From positions 152,631-216,630 of the forward strand of contig NZ_QZWH01000022.1 in assembly GCF_003601925.1 (NCBI RefSeq): a stretch of DNA of 64,000 bases, read 5' to 3'. Positions within the stretch are counted from its first letter, which is position 1. Each line of letters begins with the position of its first letter. The translations under genes and the position numbers were made by a program. The notes beneath the pieces were generated by a model. That model ran no database searches and had not been told where the DNA came from. It worked only from the letters and a program-made list of their open reading frames with translations. This DNA comes from Buttiauxella izardii (GTDB taxonomy: Bacteria > Pseudomonadota > Gammaproteobacteria > Enterobacterales > Enterobacteriaceae). This document shows positions 39,388 to 47,563 of this stretch, piece by piece.

Positions 39388-41121
39388 GTGAAACTGCAAA
39401 CACAACTTCGTCGCCGTACCGTTGATGATTCTGTCGTGCTGCCTCAGCAACTGCATCCACTTTTAAAACGTCTGTACGCCAGCCGTGGCGTCCGTGGCGA
39501 GCAAGATCTTGAACGTAGCGTGAAGGGAATGCTGTCCTGGCAGCAACTTAACGGCATGGATAAAGCCGTTGAATTGCTCCACAACGCTTTTCGTGAAGGC
39601 CTGCGCATTATCGTGGTTGGCGATTTTGATGCCGACGGCGCAACCAGCACCGCGCTAAGCGTGCTGGGGCTTCGCAGCCTCGGTTGCTCAAACGTCAGTT
39701 ACCTTGTGCCGAATCGTTTTGAAGATGGCTACGGTTTAAGCCCGGAAGTGGTGGATCAGGCTCATGCGCGCGATGCGCAAATGATTTTGACCGTCGATAA
39801 CGGCATCTCTTCCCATAGCGGCGTGGATCGTGCTCATGCGCTCGGCATTCCGGTGGTCGTCACTGACCACCACTTGCCGGGGCCAGAATTGCCTGCGGCA
39901 GACGCCATCATTAACCCGAATCTGGTTGATTGCGAGTTTCCGTCTAAGTCTCTTGCGGGCGTCGGCGTGGCGTTTTATTTGATGCTGGCGATGCGTGCAC
40001 ATTTACGTGATTGCGGCTGGTTTGAGCAGCAAGGTCTGGCGATTCCGAACATCGCAGAATTGCTGGATTTGGTCGCGTTAGGCACTGTCGCGGATGTGGT
40101 TCCCCTCGACACCAATAACCGTATTTTGACCTGGCAAGGCCTGAGCCGTATTCGTGCGGGGAAATGCCGTCCTGGCATTAAAGCGCTAATAGAAATCGCT
40201 AACCGTGAGCCGCAAAAACTGGCCGCTAGCGATTTAGGTTTTGCTTTAGGCCCACGCCTGAATGCGGCAGGTCGCCTGGATGATATGTCCGTTGGCGTGG
40301 CGTTGCTGCTGAGCGAAAACATCGGCGAAGCGCGCATGCTGGCCAATGAACTGGACGCGCTCAACCAGACGCGCAAAGAGATTGAGCAGGGGATGCAGGC
40401 CGAAGCGCTGACCCTCTGCCAGCAGCTTGAACACAGTAACGATGAATTGCCATATGGCCTGGCGATGTATCACCCTGAATGGCACCAGGGTGTAGTTGGT
40501 ATCCTGGCATCTCGTATTAAAGAGCGCTTTAACCGCCCGGTTATTGCCTTTGCGCCTGCGGGCGATGGCACGCTGAAAGGTTCTGGCCGCTCGGTGCAGG
40601 GGTTGCATATGCGTGATGCACTCGAACGCCTCGATACCTTGCACCCTGGTTTGATGCTGAAGTTTGGTGGCCACGCGATGGCGGCAGGTTTGTCGCTGGA
40701 AGAAGCTAAATTTGACGAGTTCCGCCAGCGCTTTGGCGATTTGGTGGGCGAGTGGCTCGATCCCGCGCTGCTGCAAGGTGTGGTGTGGTCAGACGGTGCG
40801 ATCACTGCGCAAGAAATGACGCTGGAAACTGCCGAGCTATTGCGTGATGCCGGGCCGTGGGGGCAGATGTTCCCGGAGCCGCTGTTCGACGGTAAATTCC
40901 GTTTGCTACAGCAACGGCTGGTGGGCGAGCGTCATCTGAAAGTGATGGTTGAGCCTATCGGCGGCGGCCCGCTTATCGACGGCATTGCTTTTAACGTCGA
41001 CACTGCATGCTGGCCGGATAACGGCGTGCGTGAAGTGGAACTGGCCTTCAAGCTTGATGTAAACGAGTTTCGCGGCAACCGCAGCGTTCAGCTTTTAATC
41101 GACCATATCTGGCCGATATAG
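39388..41121 (+). CDS. recJ: Single-strand-specific 5'-3' exonuclease RecJ
   Basis: DHH-family nuclease in RecF recombination and mismatch repair. 577 residues as in E. coli. Motifs DFDADGATST, TVDNGISS and TDHHLPG carry the metal-binding Asp/His; FGGHAMAAGLSL is the DHHA1 motif. GTG start 7 bases after dsbC, typical of translational coupling. Confidence 0.97.
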   Translation: MKLQTQLRRRTVDDSVVLPQQLHPLLKRLYASRGVRGEQDLERSVKGMLSWQQLNGMDKAVELLHNAFREGLRIIVVGDFDADGATSTALSVLGLRSLGCSNVSYLVPNRFEDGYGLSPEVVDQAHARDAQMILTVDNGISSHSGVDRAHALGIPVVVTDHHLPGPELPAADAIINPNLVDCEFPSKSLAGVGVAFYLMLAMRAHLRDCGWFEQQGLAIPNIAELLDLVALGTVADVVPLDTNNRILTWQGLSRIRAGKCRPGIKALIEIANREPQKLAASDLGFALGPRLNAAGRLDDMSVGVALLLSENIGEARMLANELDALNQTRKEIEQGMQAEALTLCQQLEHSNDELPYGLAMYHPEWHQGVVGILASRIKERFNRPVIAFAPAGDGTLKGSGRSVQGLHMRDALERLDTLHPGLMLKFGGHAMAAGLSLEEAKFDEFRQRFGDLVGEWLDPALLQGVVWSDGAITAQEMTLETAELLRDAGPWGQMFPEPLFDGKFRLLQQRLVGERHLKVMVEPIGGGPLIDGIAFNVDTACWPDNGVREVELAFKLDVNEFRGNRSVQLLIDHIWPI

Positions 41122-41217
41122 CCAACCAGAACTATAAAAAGCGGCGTAATTCCGGTAAACTTTCCGGTTTACGACCGCATTTTCGTCTTCTGTCATCAAC
41201 ATAAGATAATACAGACC

Positions 41218-42316
41218 ATGTTTGAAATTAACCCGGTAAAAAACCGCATCCAGGACCTCACCGAGCGCAGCGACGTTCTTAGGGGGTATCTTTGACTACG
41301 ATGCCAAGAAAGAGCGCCTGGAAGAAGTAAACGCAGAGCTGGAACAGCCTGATGTGTGGAATGAACCTGAACGCGCCCAAGCGTTAGGTAAAGAGCGTTC
41401 CGCATTAGAAGCCATTGTCGATACGCTAGACCAAATGACGCAAGGCCTGGAAGATGTTAACGGCCTGCTGGAACTGGCCGTCGAAGCCGACGACGAAGAT
41501 ACCTTCAACGAAACCATTGTTGAAATCGATCAGCTTGAAGCCAAACTGGCGCAGCTGGAATTCCGTCGCATGTTCTCCGGCGAGTACGATAGCGCTAATT
41601 GCTATATCGACATTCAGGCTGGTTCTGGCGGCACCGAAGCGCAAGACTGGGCCAGCATGTTGATGCGTATGTATCTGCGTTGGGCAGAAGCGCGCGGCTT
41701 CAAAACTGAAATTATCGAAGAATCTGAAGGTGAAGTTGCCGGTATCAAATCCGTCACGATTCGCATTGAGGGTGAATATGCCTTTGGCTGGTTGCGTACC
41801 GAAACTGGCGTACATCGCCTGGTGCGTAAGAGCCCGTTCGATTCCGGTGGCCGTCGCCATACCTCCTTTGGTTCCGCTTTCGTTTATCCAGAAGTGGATG
41901 ACGACATTGATATCGAAATCAATCCAGCGGATCTGCGTATCGACGTATACCGTGCATCGGGCGCGGGTGGTCAGCACGTTAACCGTACAGAATCTGCGGT
42001 GCGTATTACCCACCTTCCGACCAATACCGTGACTCAGTGCCAGAACGACCGTTCGCAACATAAGAACAAAGATCAGGCGATGAAGCAGATGAAGGCGAAG
42101 TTATACGAGCTGGAAATGCAGAAGAAAAATGCTGAGAAGCAGTCGCTGGAAGACAATAAATCGGATATCGGCTGGGGCAGCCAGATTCGTTCTTACGTAC
42201 TGGACGACTCCCGTATCAAAGACTTGCGTACTGGTGTAGAAACCCGTAACACGCAGGCGGTACTGGATGGCGATCTGGACAAATTTATCGAAGCAAGTTT
42301 GAAAGCAGGGTTATGA
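41218..42316 (+). CDS. prfB: Peptide chain release factor 2, programmed +1 frameshift
   Basis: RF2 recognises UGA and UAA. Translation starts at ATG 41218 and meets an in-frame TGA as codon 26 (41293-41295); a +1 shift at CTT-TGA-C continues in the downstream frame, giving 365 residues as in E. coli. The internal Shine-Dalgarno AGGGGG (41281-41286) three bases before CTT stimulates the shift. SPF anticodon motif in RKSPFDSGG and GGQ in [14 protein letters not shown] are intact. The residue before SGAGGQ is Ala, as in most strains, not the Thr found in K-12. lysS follows after 9 bases. Confidence 0.97.
41281..41296 (+). promoter_or_regulatory. prfB frameshift signal
   Basis: AGGGGG-TAT-CTT-TGA-C: internal SD, slippery CUU codon and poorly terminating UGAC. 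Autoregulates RF2, since low RF2 favours the shift. Confidence 0.96.
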
Positions 42317-42325
42317 GGAACCAAC

Positions 42326-43840
42326 ATGTCTGAACAACAAGAGCAGGGCACCGAAGCGGTTGATCTTAACAATGAACTGAAAGCACGCCGTGAGAAGCTG
42401 GCTGGCCTGCGCGAGCAGGGCATTGCTTTCCCAAATGATTTCCGTCGCGATCATACCTCAGACCAACTGCACGCTGACTTCGACGCTAAAGAGAACGAAG
42501 AGCTGGAAGAACTGGGCATCGAAGTTGCCGTTGCGGGTCGTATGATGACTCGTCGCATCATGGGTAAAGCGTCTTTCGTGACCCTGCAAGATGTCGGTGG
42601 CCGCATTCAGCTTTATGTTGCGCGTGATGATTTGCCAGAAGGCACTTATAACGAGCAGTTCAAAAAATGGGACCTCGGCGACATCCTGGGCGCTCGCGGC
42701 AAGCTGTTCAAAACCAAAACCGGTGAGCTTTCCATTCACTGTACTGAACTGCGTCTGCTGACCAAAGCACTGCGCCCGCTGCCAGACAAGTTCCACGGTT
42801 TACAGGATCAAGAAGCGCGTTATCGCCAGCGTTACCTGGATCTGATCTCTAACGACGAATCCCGCAACACCTTTAAAATCCGTTCACAAATTATGGCTGG
42901 CGTCCGTCAGTTCATGGTTGCGCGTGGCTTTATGGAAGTTGAAACGCCAATGATGCAAGTCATCCCTGGCGGGGCGTCTGCGCGTCCGTTCATCACGCAC
43001 CACAATGCGCTGGACATCGATATGTACCTGCGTATTGCGCCGGAACTGTATCTGAAGCGTCTGGTTGTCGGTGGTTTTGATCGCGTATTCGAAATCAACC
43101 GTAACTTCCGTAACGAAGGTATTTCTCCGCGTCACAACCCAGAGTTCACCATGATGGAACTCTATATGGCGTATGCGGATTACAAAGACCTGATCGAGTT
43201 GACCGAGTCCCTGTTCCGTACTCTGGCACATGACGTGTTGGGTACAGCACAAGTTCAGTATGGCGAAGAGGTGTTTGACTTCGACCAGCCATTCGCAAAA
43301 CTGACCATGCGCGAAGCTATCAAAAAATACCGCCCGGAAACCGATATTGCGGATCTGGACGATATGGCGAAAGCGCTGGAAATCGCAGCGGCTATCGGCA
43401 TCAAAGTTGAGAAGAGCTGGGGCCTGGGCCGCGTAGTGACCGAGATCTTCGAAGAAGTAGCAGAAAGCCATCTGATTCAGCCGACCTTCATCACTGAATA
43501 CCCGGCAGAAGTTTCTCCACTGGCGCGTCGTAACGACGAAAACCCAGAAATCACTGACCGCTTCGAGTTCTTCATCGGTGGCCGTGAAATCGGTAACGGC
43601 TTCTCTGAGCTGAACGATGCAGAAGACCAGGCGCAGCGCTTTGCAGATCAGGCTTCTGCAAAAGACGCAGGCGACGACGAAGCGATGTTCTTCGACGAAG
43701 ACTACGTGACTGCTCTGGAGCACGGCTTGCCGCCAACAGCGGGCCTGGGCATTGGTATCGACCGTATGGTTATGCTGTTCACCAACAGCCACACCATCCG
43801 CGACGTTATCCTGTTCCCGGCTCTGCGCCCGGTTAAGTAA
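42326..43840 (+). CDS. lysS: Lysyl-tRNA synthetase, class II
   Basis: 504 residues (505 in E. coli LysS). N-terminal OB-fold anticodon domain, then the class II core: motif 2 [14 protein letters not shown] and motif 3 [13 protein letters not shown]. Co-transcribed with prfB, as in E. coli. Confidence 0.97.
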   Translation: MSEQQEQGTEAVDLNNELKARREKLAGLREQGIAFPNDFRRDHTSDQLHADFDAKENEELEELGIEVAVAGRMMTRRIMGKASFVTLQDVGGRIQLYVARDDLPEGTYNEQFKKWDLGDILGARGKLFKTKTGELSIHCTELRLLTKALRPLPDKFHGLQDQEARYRQRYLDLISNDESRNTFKIRSQIMAGVRQFMVARGFMEVETPMMQVIPGGASARPFITHHNALDIDMYLRIAPELYLKRLVVGGFDRVFEINRNFRNEGISPRHNPEFTMMELYMAYADYKDLIELTESLFRTLAHDVLGTAQVQYGEEVFDFDQPFAKLTMREAIKKYRPETDIADLDDMAKALEIAAAIGIKVEKSWGLGRVVTEIFEEVAESHLIQPTFITEYPAEVSPLARRNDENPEITDRFEFFIGGREIGNGFSELNDAEDQAQRFADQASAKDAGDDEAMFFDEDYVTALEHGLPPTAGLGIGIDRMVMLFTNSHTIRDVILFPALRPVK

Positions 43841-43848
43841 GACGTTCT

Positions 43849-43881
43849 TGTTCCTCCCTTCGGGGAGGAACCCATTTTTTT
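43849..43881 (+). terminator. Terminator of prfB-lysS
   Basis: GTTCCTCC, loop CTTCG, GGAGGAAC pairing, then CCATTTTTTT, nine bases after the lysS stop. Confidence 0.87.
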
Positions 43882-43905
43882 AGTTAATTTATTCAGAGGA
43901 TTGGT

Positions 43906-44670
43906 TTGCGCAAGGAAAGCACAGTCAGAAAATGGTCACTTAATGCCATCGTCCTGCTCCTGGGCCTGTTTCTCGTCGCTTGCTCATCGAACAAAGCGGG
44001 CACTTCTCAAGGTTCCTCGGGCAGCTACAGCGGCTCGGTTTATACCGTCAAACGTGGCGATACCCTTTCCAAAATTTCGCGCATGACTGGCTCAAGCGTC
44101 GGCGAACTGGCGCGGCTCAATGGCATTTCAGCCCCGTACACGCTGGAAATTGGGCAAAAAATCCGCGTGAAAAGCAGCTCAGGTTCTTCTTCATCGAAGA
44201 AAACCGCAGTAGCGAAAAATTCAAAATCACGAACCTCATCGACAAGCAGCGTTGCGAAAGTGGCAGCCCCACCGGTTGGATCAAAATGCTGGCGCTGGCC
44301 GACAACAGGCAAGGTCATTGTGCCGTTCTCCGATAGCGATGGCGGAAACAAAGGCATTGATATCGCAGGCAAACGCGGGCAACCGATTTACGCGTCCGCC
44401 GCAGGCACCGTGGTTTACGTCGGTAATCAGCTTCGTGGTTACGGCAACTTAGTGATGATCAAACATAACGAAGAGTACATCACCGCCTACGCGCACAACG
44501 AAACGACACTGGTGAACACCAGCCAGAAAGTCACTGCCGGGCAGAAAATTGCCACCATGGGCAGCAGCGGTTCAGACTCTGTGAATCTCCATTTCCAGAT
44601 TCGCTATCGGGCAAACGCGATTGATCCACAGCGTTATTTACCGCCGATGGGCAGCAAACCTTCTTGCTAA
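43906..44670 (+). CDS. ygeR: YgeR/ActS-like LysM-LytM lipoprotein
   Basis: 254 residues (251 in E. coli YgeR/ActS), an outer-membrane lipoprotein that activates amidases during envelope stress. Lipobox LFLVAC followed by SS; LysM domain YTVKRGDTLSKISRMTG; C-terminal LytM domain. The LytM zinc motifs are degenerate: NKGIDIAG lacks the first His of HxxxD and VNLHFQIR lacks the first His of HxH, so it should be an activator, not an enzyme. Starts at TTG with AGAGGA five bases upstream. Next to glyU in K-12; here two genes intervene. Confidence 0.93.
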   Translation: MRKESTVRKWSLNAIVLLLGLFLVACSSNKAGTSQGSSGSYSGSVYTVKRGDTLSKISRMTGSSVGELARLNGISAPYTLEIGQKIRVKSSSGSSSSKKTAVAKNSKSRTSSTSSVAKVAAPPVGSKCWRWPTTGKVIVPFSDSDGGNKGIDIAGKRGQPIYASAAGTVVYVGNQLRGYGNLVMIKHNEEYITAYAHNETTLVNTSQKVTAGQKIATMGSSGSDSVNLHFQIRYRANAIDPQRYLPPMGSKPSC

Positions 44671-44676
44671 TAATTA

Positions 44677-44700
44677 AAAGCCAGAGCTAATCTGGCTTTT
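44677..44700 (+). terminator. Terminator after ygeR-like gene
   Basis: AAAAGCCAGA, loop GCTA/A, TCTGGCTTTT: palindromic stem with T-tract. Confidence 0.8.
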
Positions 44701-44847
44701 AATAAATCCCCTTCCACTTGATCTCTATCACGCATTACCCCCCTTTCCTGACTAATAATGCTAAACACTTCGATTCATAATATGAATGGTTAATATTTTG
44801 CAAAATAACAACTGAGTTATAACGAATATAACGAGGTTGATGCAATT

Positions 44848-44892
44848 ATGATATTTACCAACCATTCAATGTTAATGGTGAGTAGCAAATAA
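44848..44892 (+). CDS. Possible 14-residue leader peptide before the PepT-like gene
   Basis: ATG at 44848 opens MIFTNHSMLMVSSK and its TAA stop overlaps the ATG of the peptidase gene by one base. GAGG lies 11 bases upstream. It may couple translation to the peptidase or be chance; the GGTGAG inside it also looks like the peptidase ribosome binding site. Confidence 0.25.
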   Translation: MIFTNHSMLMVSSK

Positions 44893-46139
44893 TGACAACA
44901 CGTATCAATGCAGACCAAATAATAAATACCTTTATCAGGTATACAACAATTAACACCACTTCCGTTCCAGATAATCAACAATTACCGAGCTGTGAAAATC
45001 AGTACAAATTAGCGCAACTTGTCGCCAGTGAATTTGCTGATGTTAGTGATATTCAAGCCACGGTGAATGAGAACGCGATTACCGTTTTGAGCCTGCCGGC
45101 GAACTGCCCGGGCATGCCCGCGATTGTGTTTTTTGCGCACCTCGACACCGCGCCAGATAACGCGAATGACACGCATGCTGTTCGTGTCAAAAACTACGCG
45201 GGTACAGACATTGTGCTGCCTGCCACGGACGAAGTGATTGCCGTTGAGGCGTTCCCGGAACTGTTGAACTACGTCGGCCAGGATATCATCACCACCGATG
45301 GCACCAGCCTGTTGGGCGCTGACGACAAAGCCGCGATTGCCGCTGGCGTCGAGGCCATTTGCTATATGCTTGCGACACCAGACTTTAAGCATGGTGATAT
45401 CAAACTGGTATTACTACCGGATGAAGAAATTGGTATTCGCGGAGCCAAAGCATTAAACGTAGCCGAATTAAATGCCGACTTTGGTATTTGCCTCGATTGT
45501 TGCGGTATCGGTGAATATGTGGTTGAAAACTGGTATGCAGGCAGCGCAAAAATGACCTTTAAGGGCGTGACTGCTCATCCAATGAGCGCCAAAGGCAAAC
45601 TGGTTAATGCGTTATTAATCGCCAATGAAGTGATTAACGCATTACCTGAAGCCGAACGTCCTGAATTAACTGAAGGACGTGAAGGCTATTTCTGGGTAAA
45701 TAAAATCACCGGGAATACCGTCAGCGCGTCGCTTGAAATTGCCCTACGCGATTTTGAAATTGACGGCTATCAGAATAGAAAAGCAACATTGCGTTCAATT
45801 ACCGAACAGTTGCAAAAACGCTACGGTCACGAAAATATCACGCTGGAGTTGTCGGATACCTACGATAATGTCAAAGCGGGTCTGGATAAAAAACCGGAGA
45901 TAATTGCCAGCGTGCAGCAAGCGATGCGCAATCTGGGAATCGAACCGAAGCCGTTAATTATGCGTGGCGGCTACGACGGCAGCGTGATCACTCCAGCCGG
46001 TTTACCTACCGTGAACATCTTTACCGGTGCTCATAATTTCCATTCAACCAAAGAGTTTCTGCCTGCGGAATCTCTGCGTCTGGCCAGTGAAATGCTGCTG
46101 GAAATCGTTGCTCTGAGCGCTCAAAAGGTGACTGCGTGA
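44892..46139 (+). CDS. PepT-like M20 family peptidase
   Basis: 415-residue zinc aminopeptidase of the M20B/PepT (tripeptidase) type, a little longer than E. coli PepT (408). Zinc-site motifs are intact: FFAHLDTAPD (His, Asp), LLGADDKAAIAAG (bridging Asp), LLPDEEIGIRGA (catalytic Glu pair), and HNFHSTKEF (late His). No signal peptide. It overlaps the following MFS gene by four bases, suggesting peptide or amino-acid uptake coupled to hydrolysis. Probably a PepT paralogue, since pepT lies elsewhere in E. coli. Confidence 0.9.
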   Translation: MTTRINADQIINTFIRYTTINTTSVPDNQQLPSCENQYKLAQLVASEFADVSDIQATVNENAITVLSLPANCPGMPAIVFFAHLDTAPDNANDTHAVRVKNYAGTDIVLPATDEVIAVEAFPELLNYVGQDIITTDGTSLLGADDKAAIAAGVEAICYMLATPDFKHGDIKLVLLPDEEIGIRGAKALNVAELNADFGICLDCCGIGEYVVENWYAGSAKMTFKGVTAHPMSAKGKLVNALLIANEVINALPEAERPELTEGREGYFWVNKITGNTVSASLEIALRDFEIDGYQNRKATLRSITEQLQKRYGHENITLELSDTYDNVKAGLDKKPEIIASVQQAMRNLGIEPKPLIMRGGYDGSVITPAGLPTVNIFTGAHNFHSTKEFLPAESLRLASEMLLEIVALSAQKVTA

Positions 46140-47335
46140 ATAAGTGGATAATTGAGTTTGTTTTGTACGCCGTCTACATGGTATTTGGTGCGGCCTGGGC
46201 GACGACTGGCGCGGTAATGCCGCAAATCATGGCCGATTTTAATATCGACGTTTCACACGCGGCATTAATGTCGAACGTGATTTTGTGGGCCAAAATTCTG
46301 GGGGCTTTCTGCACGTCGATTTTGACCGCGCAACTTGGTGCTAAGAAGTCCTATCTTTTAGGTTGCGTGCTGACGGGGTTATCGATATTCATCCCGTGGA
46401 CCAACAACTTCGACCTGCTGCTGGTGATTCGCTTTATGGGCGGCCTTGGCGGGGCAATTTGCCTGGTATCGCTGGTGCCAACCGTGGCGCGCTTCTTCGA
46501 CAATAAAACCGCCTCTGCGCTGAACAGCCTGAACTGCACCTCTAATATCATCGGCACGATTATCGCGCTGACGTTAGCGGGCAGCCTGTCGATGTTCTTT
46601 GGCGGCTGGAGAAATCTGCTGGCGGTTTATGGCGTGATAACACTGGCGCTGGGCGCGGTGTGGCTTATCTTCTTTACCGATGAAGAAGTGGTTGCGGTCA
46701 AAACCAGTAATACAGAAAGTGCGGACAAAATGCGCGTCCTGAAAGATGCCGTATTTAACCGCGTGGTGTGGGGCATGATTGCCCAGTATACCGGTGCGAT
46801 GATCATGATGATTTTCATGTTCACTTTCCTGCCGCTGTACTACGCGAAATACGCGCACCTGCCGCCAGAATCTCACGCTCATCTGAGCGGCACGGTAAAC
46901 CAGGTGGGAATTATGCTGGGCGCCATTGCCGGTCCGTTCTGCAAAGCTCGCGGCTACCATTACAAAAACTGGCTGTTTAACACCAGCATCGTGATGGCGA
47001 TTACCACTTTTATCATGTTGTTCGCCACCAACGATATTCTGATTTTGACTTGCTCGTTCCTGACCGGTTTCGTGTTTGCGACCTGGTTTGCCTTCATCTT
47101 CTCCATTCCAAAAGAGACGCTAAAAGGTGCCAATACCCAGACCGTGACCTACACCATGTCTACATTTTGGGTCTGCACATTTCTTATCGCGACGGTGAAT
47201 AGCCAGTTGATTGGCTGGTCCATTGATATGACGGGCGGCTTCACAATGGGCTTTAGCTGGGTATTTGCGCTAATGGTTGTTTCCCCAATCGTGGCGCTGT
47301 TTGTGTTCCCGAAAAAAGCGCTGAGTCAGGCTTAA
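46136..47335 (+). CDS. MFS transporter
   Basis: 399 residues, twelve hydrophobic helices of the major facilitator type, resembling CynX/NimT-like or oligopeptide-side carriers, with no clear substrate signature. Motif-A-like segment is TAQLGAKKSYLLG after helix 2. GTG start within the peptidase stop (GTGA), so translation is coupled. Import of a di/tripeptide or release of its product is the simplest reading of the pair. Confidence 0.85.
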   Translation: MNKWIIEFVLYAVYMVFGAAWATTGAVMPQIMADFNIDVSHAALMSNVILWAKILGAFCTSILTAQLGAKKSYLLGCVLTGLSIFIPWTNNFDLLLVIRFMGGLGGAICLVSLVPTVARFFDNKTASALNSLNCTSNIIGTIIALTLAGSLSMFFGGWRNLLAVYGVITLALGAVWLIFFTDEEVVAVKTSNTESADKMRVLKDAVFNRVVWGMIAQYTGAMIMMIFMFTFLPLYYAKYAHLPPESHAHLSGTVNQVGIMLGAIAGPFCKARGYHYKNWLFNTSIVMAITTFIMLFATNDILILTCSFLTGFVFATWFAFIFSIPKETLKGANTQTVTYTMSTFWVCTFLIATVNSQLIGWSIDMTGGFTMGFSWVFALMVVSPIVALFVFPKKALSQA

Positions 47336-47370
47336 AAAAGAAGGGGAAACCATTTGGTTTCCCCTTTTCT
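47336..47370 (+). terminator. Terminator after MFS gene
   Basis: AAGGGGAAACC, loop ATTT, GGTTTCCCCTT then TTCT: eleven pairs directly after the stop. Confidence 0.87.
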
Positions 47371-47460
47371 CTAAAAACAATCGCTTAATAATCCATCACA
47401 TAAACTCAAAAGACGCTTGCCAGCGAAAGCTGAACGTCTATAATGCCTACGCACTTCAAA

Positions 47461-47534
47461 GCGGGTGTAGTTCAATGGTAGAACGGCAGCTTCCCAAGCT
47501 GCATACGAGGGTTCGATTCCCTTCACCCGCTCCA
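47461..47534 (+). tRNA. glyU: tRNA-Gly (CCC)
   Basis: 74 bases with CCA encoded. Acceptor arms GCGGGTG / CACCCGC, D arm GTTCAATGGTAGAAC, anticodon stem GCAGC/GCTGC with loop TTCCCAA (anticodon CCC at 47493-47495), T arm GAGGGTTCGATTCCCTT. Matches E. coli glyU, which also neighbours ygeR. Confidence 0.97.
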
Positions 47535-47563
47535 AACTTCAAGCACTTTCAATCTATTCAAAT

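Noticed and set aside
41293..41295. In-frame TGA in prfB as a sign of a pseudogene
   Set aside because: It is the known programmed +1 frameshift site with internal SD and CTT-TGA-C; the downstream frame is intact to the normal end.
42884..43792. Long minus-strand open frame inside lysS
   Set aside because: Antisense shadow of a conserved gene; no ribosome binding site, low-complexity composition and no recognisable family.
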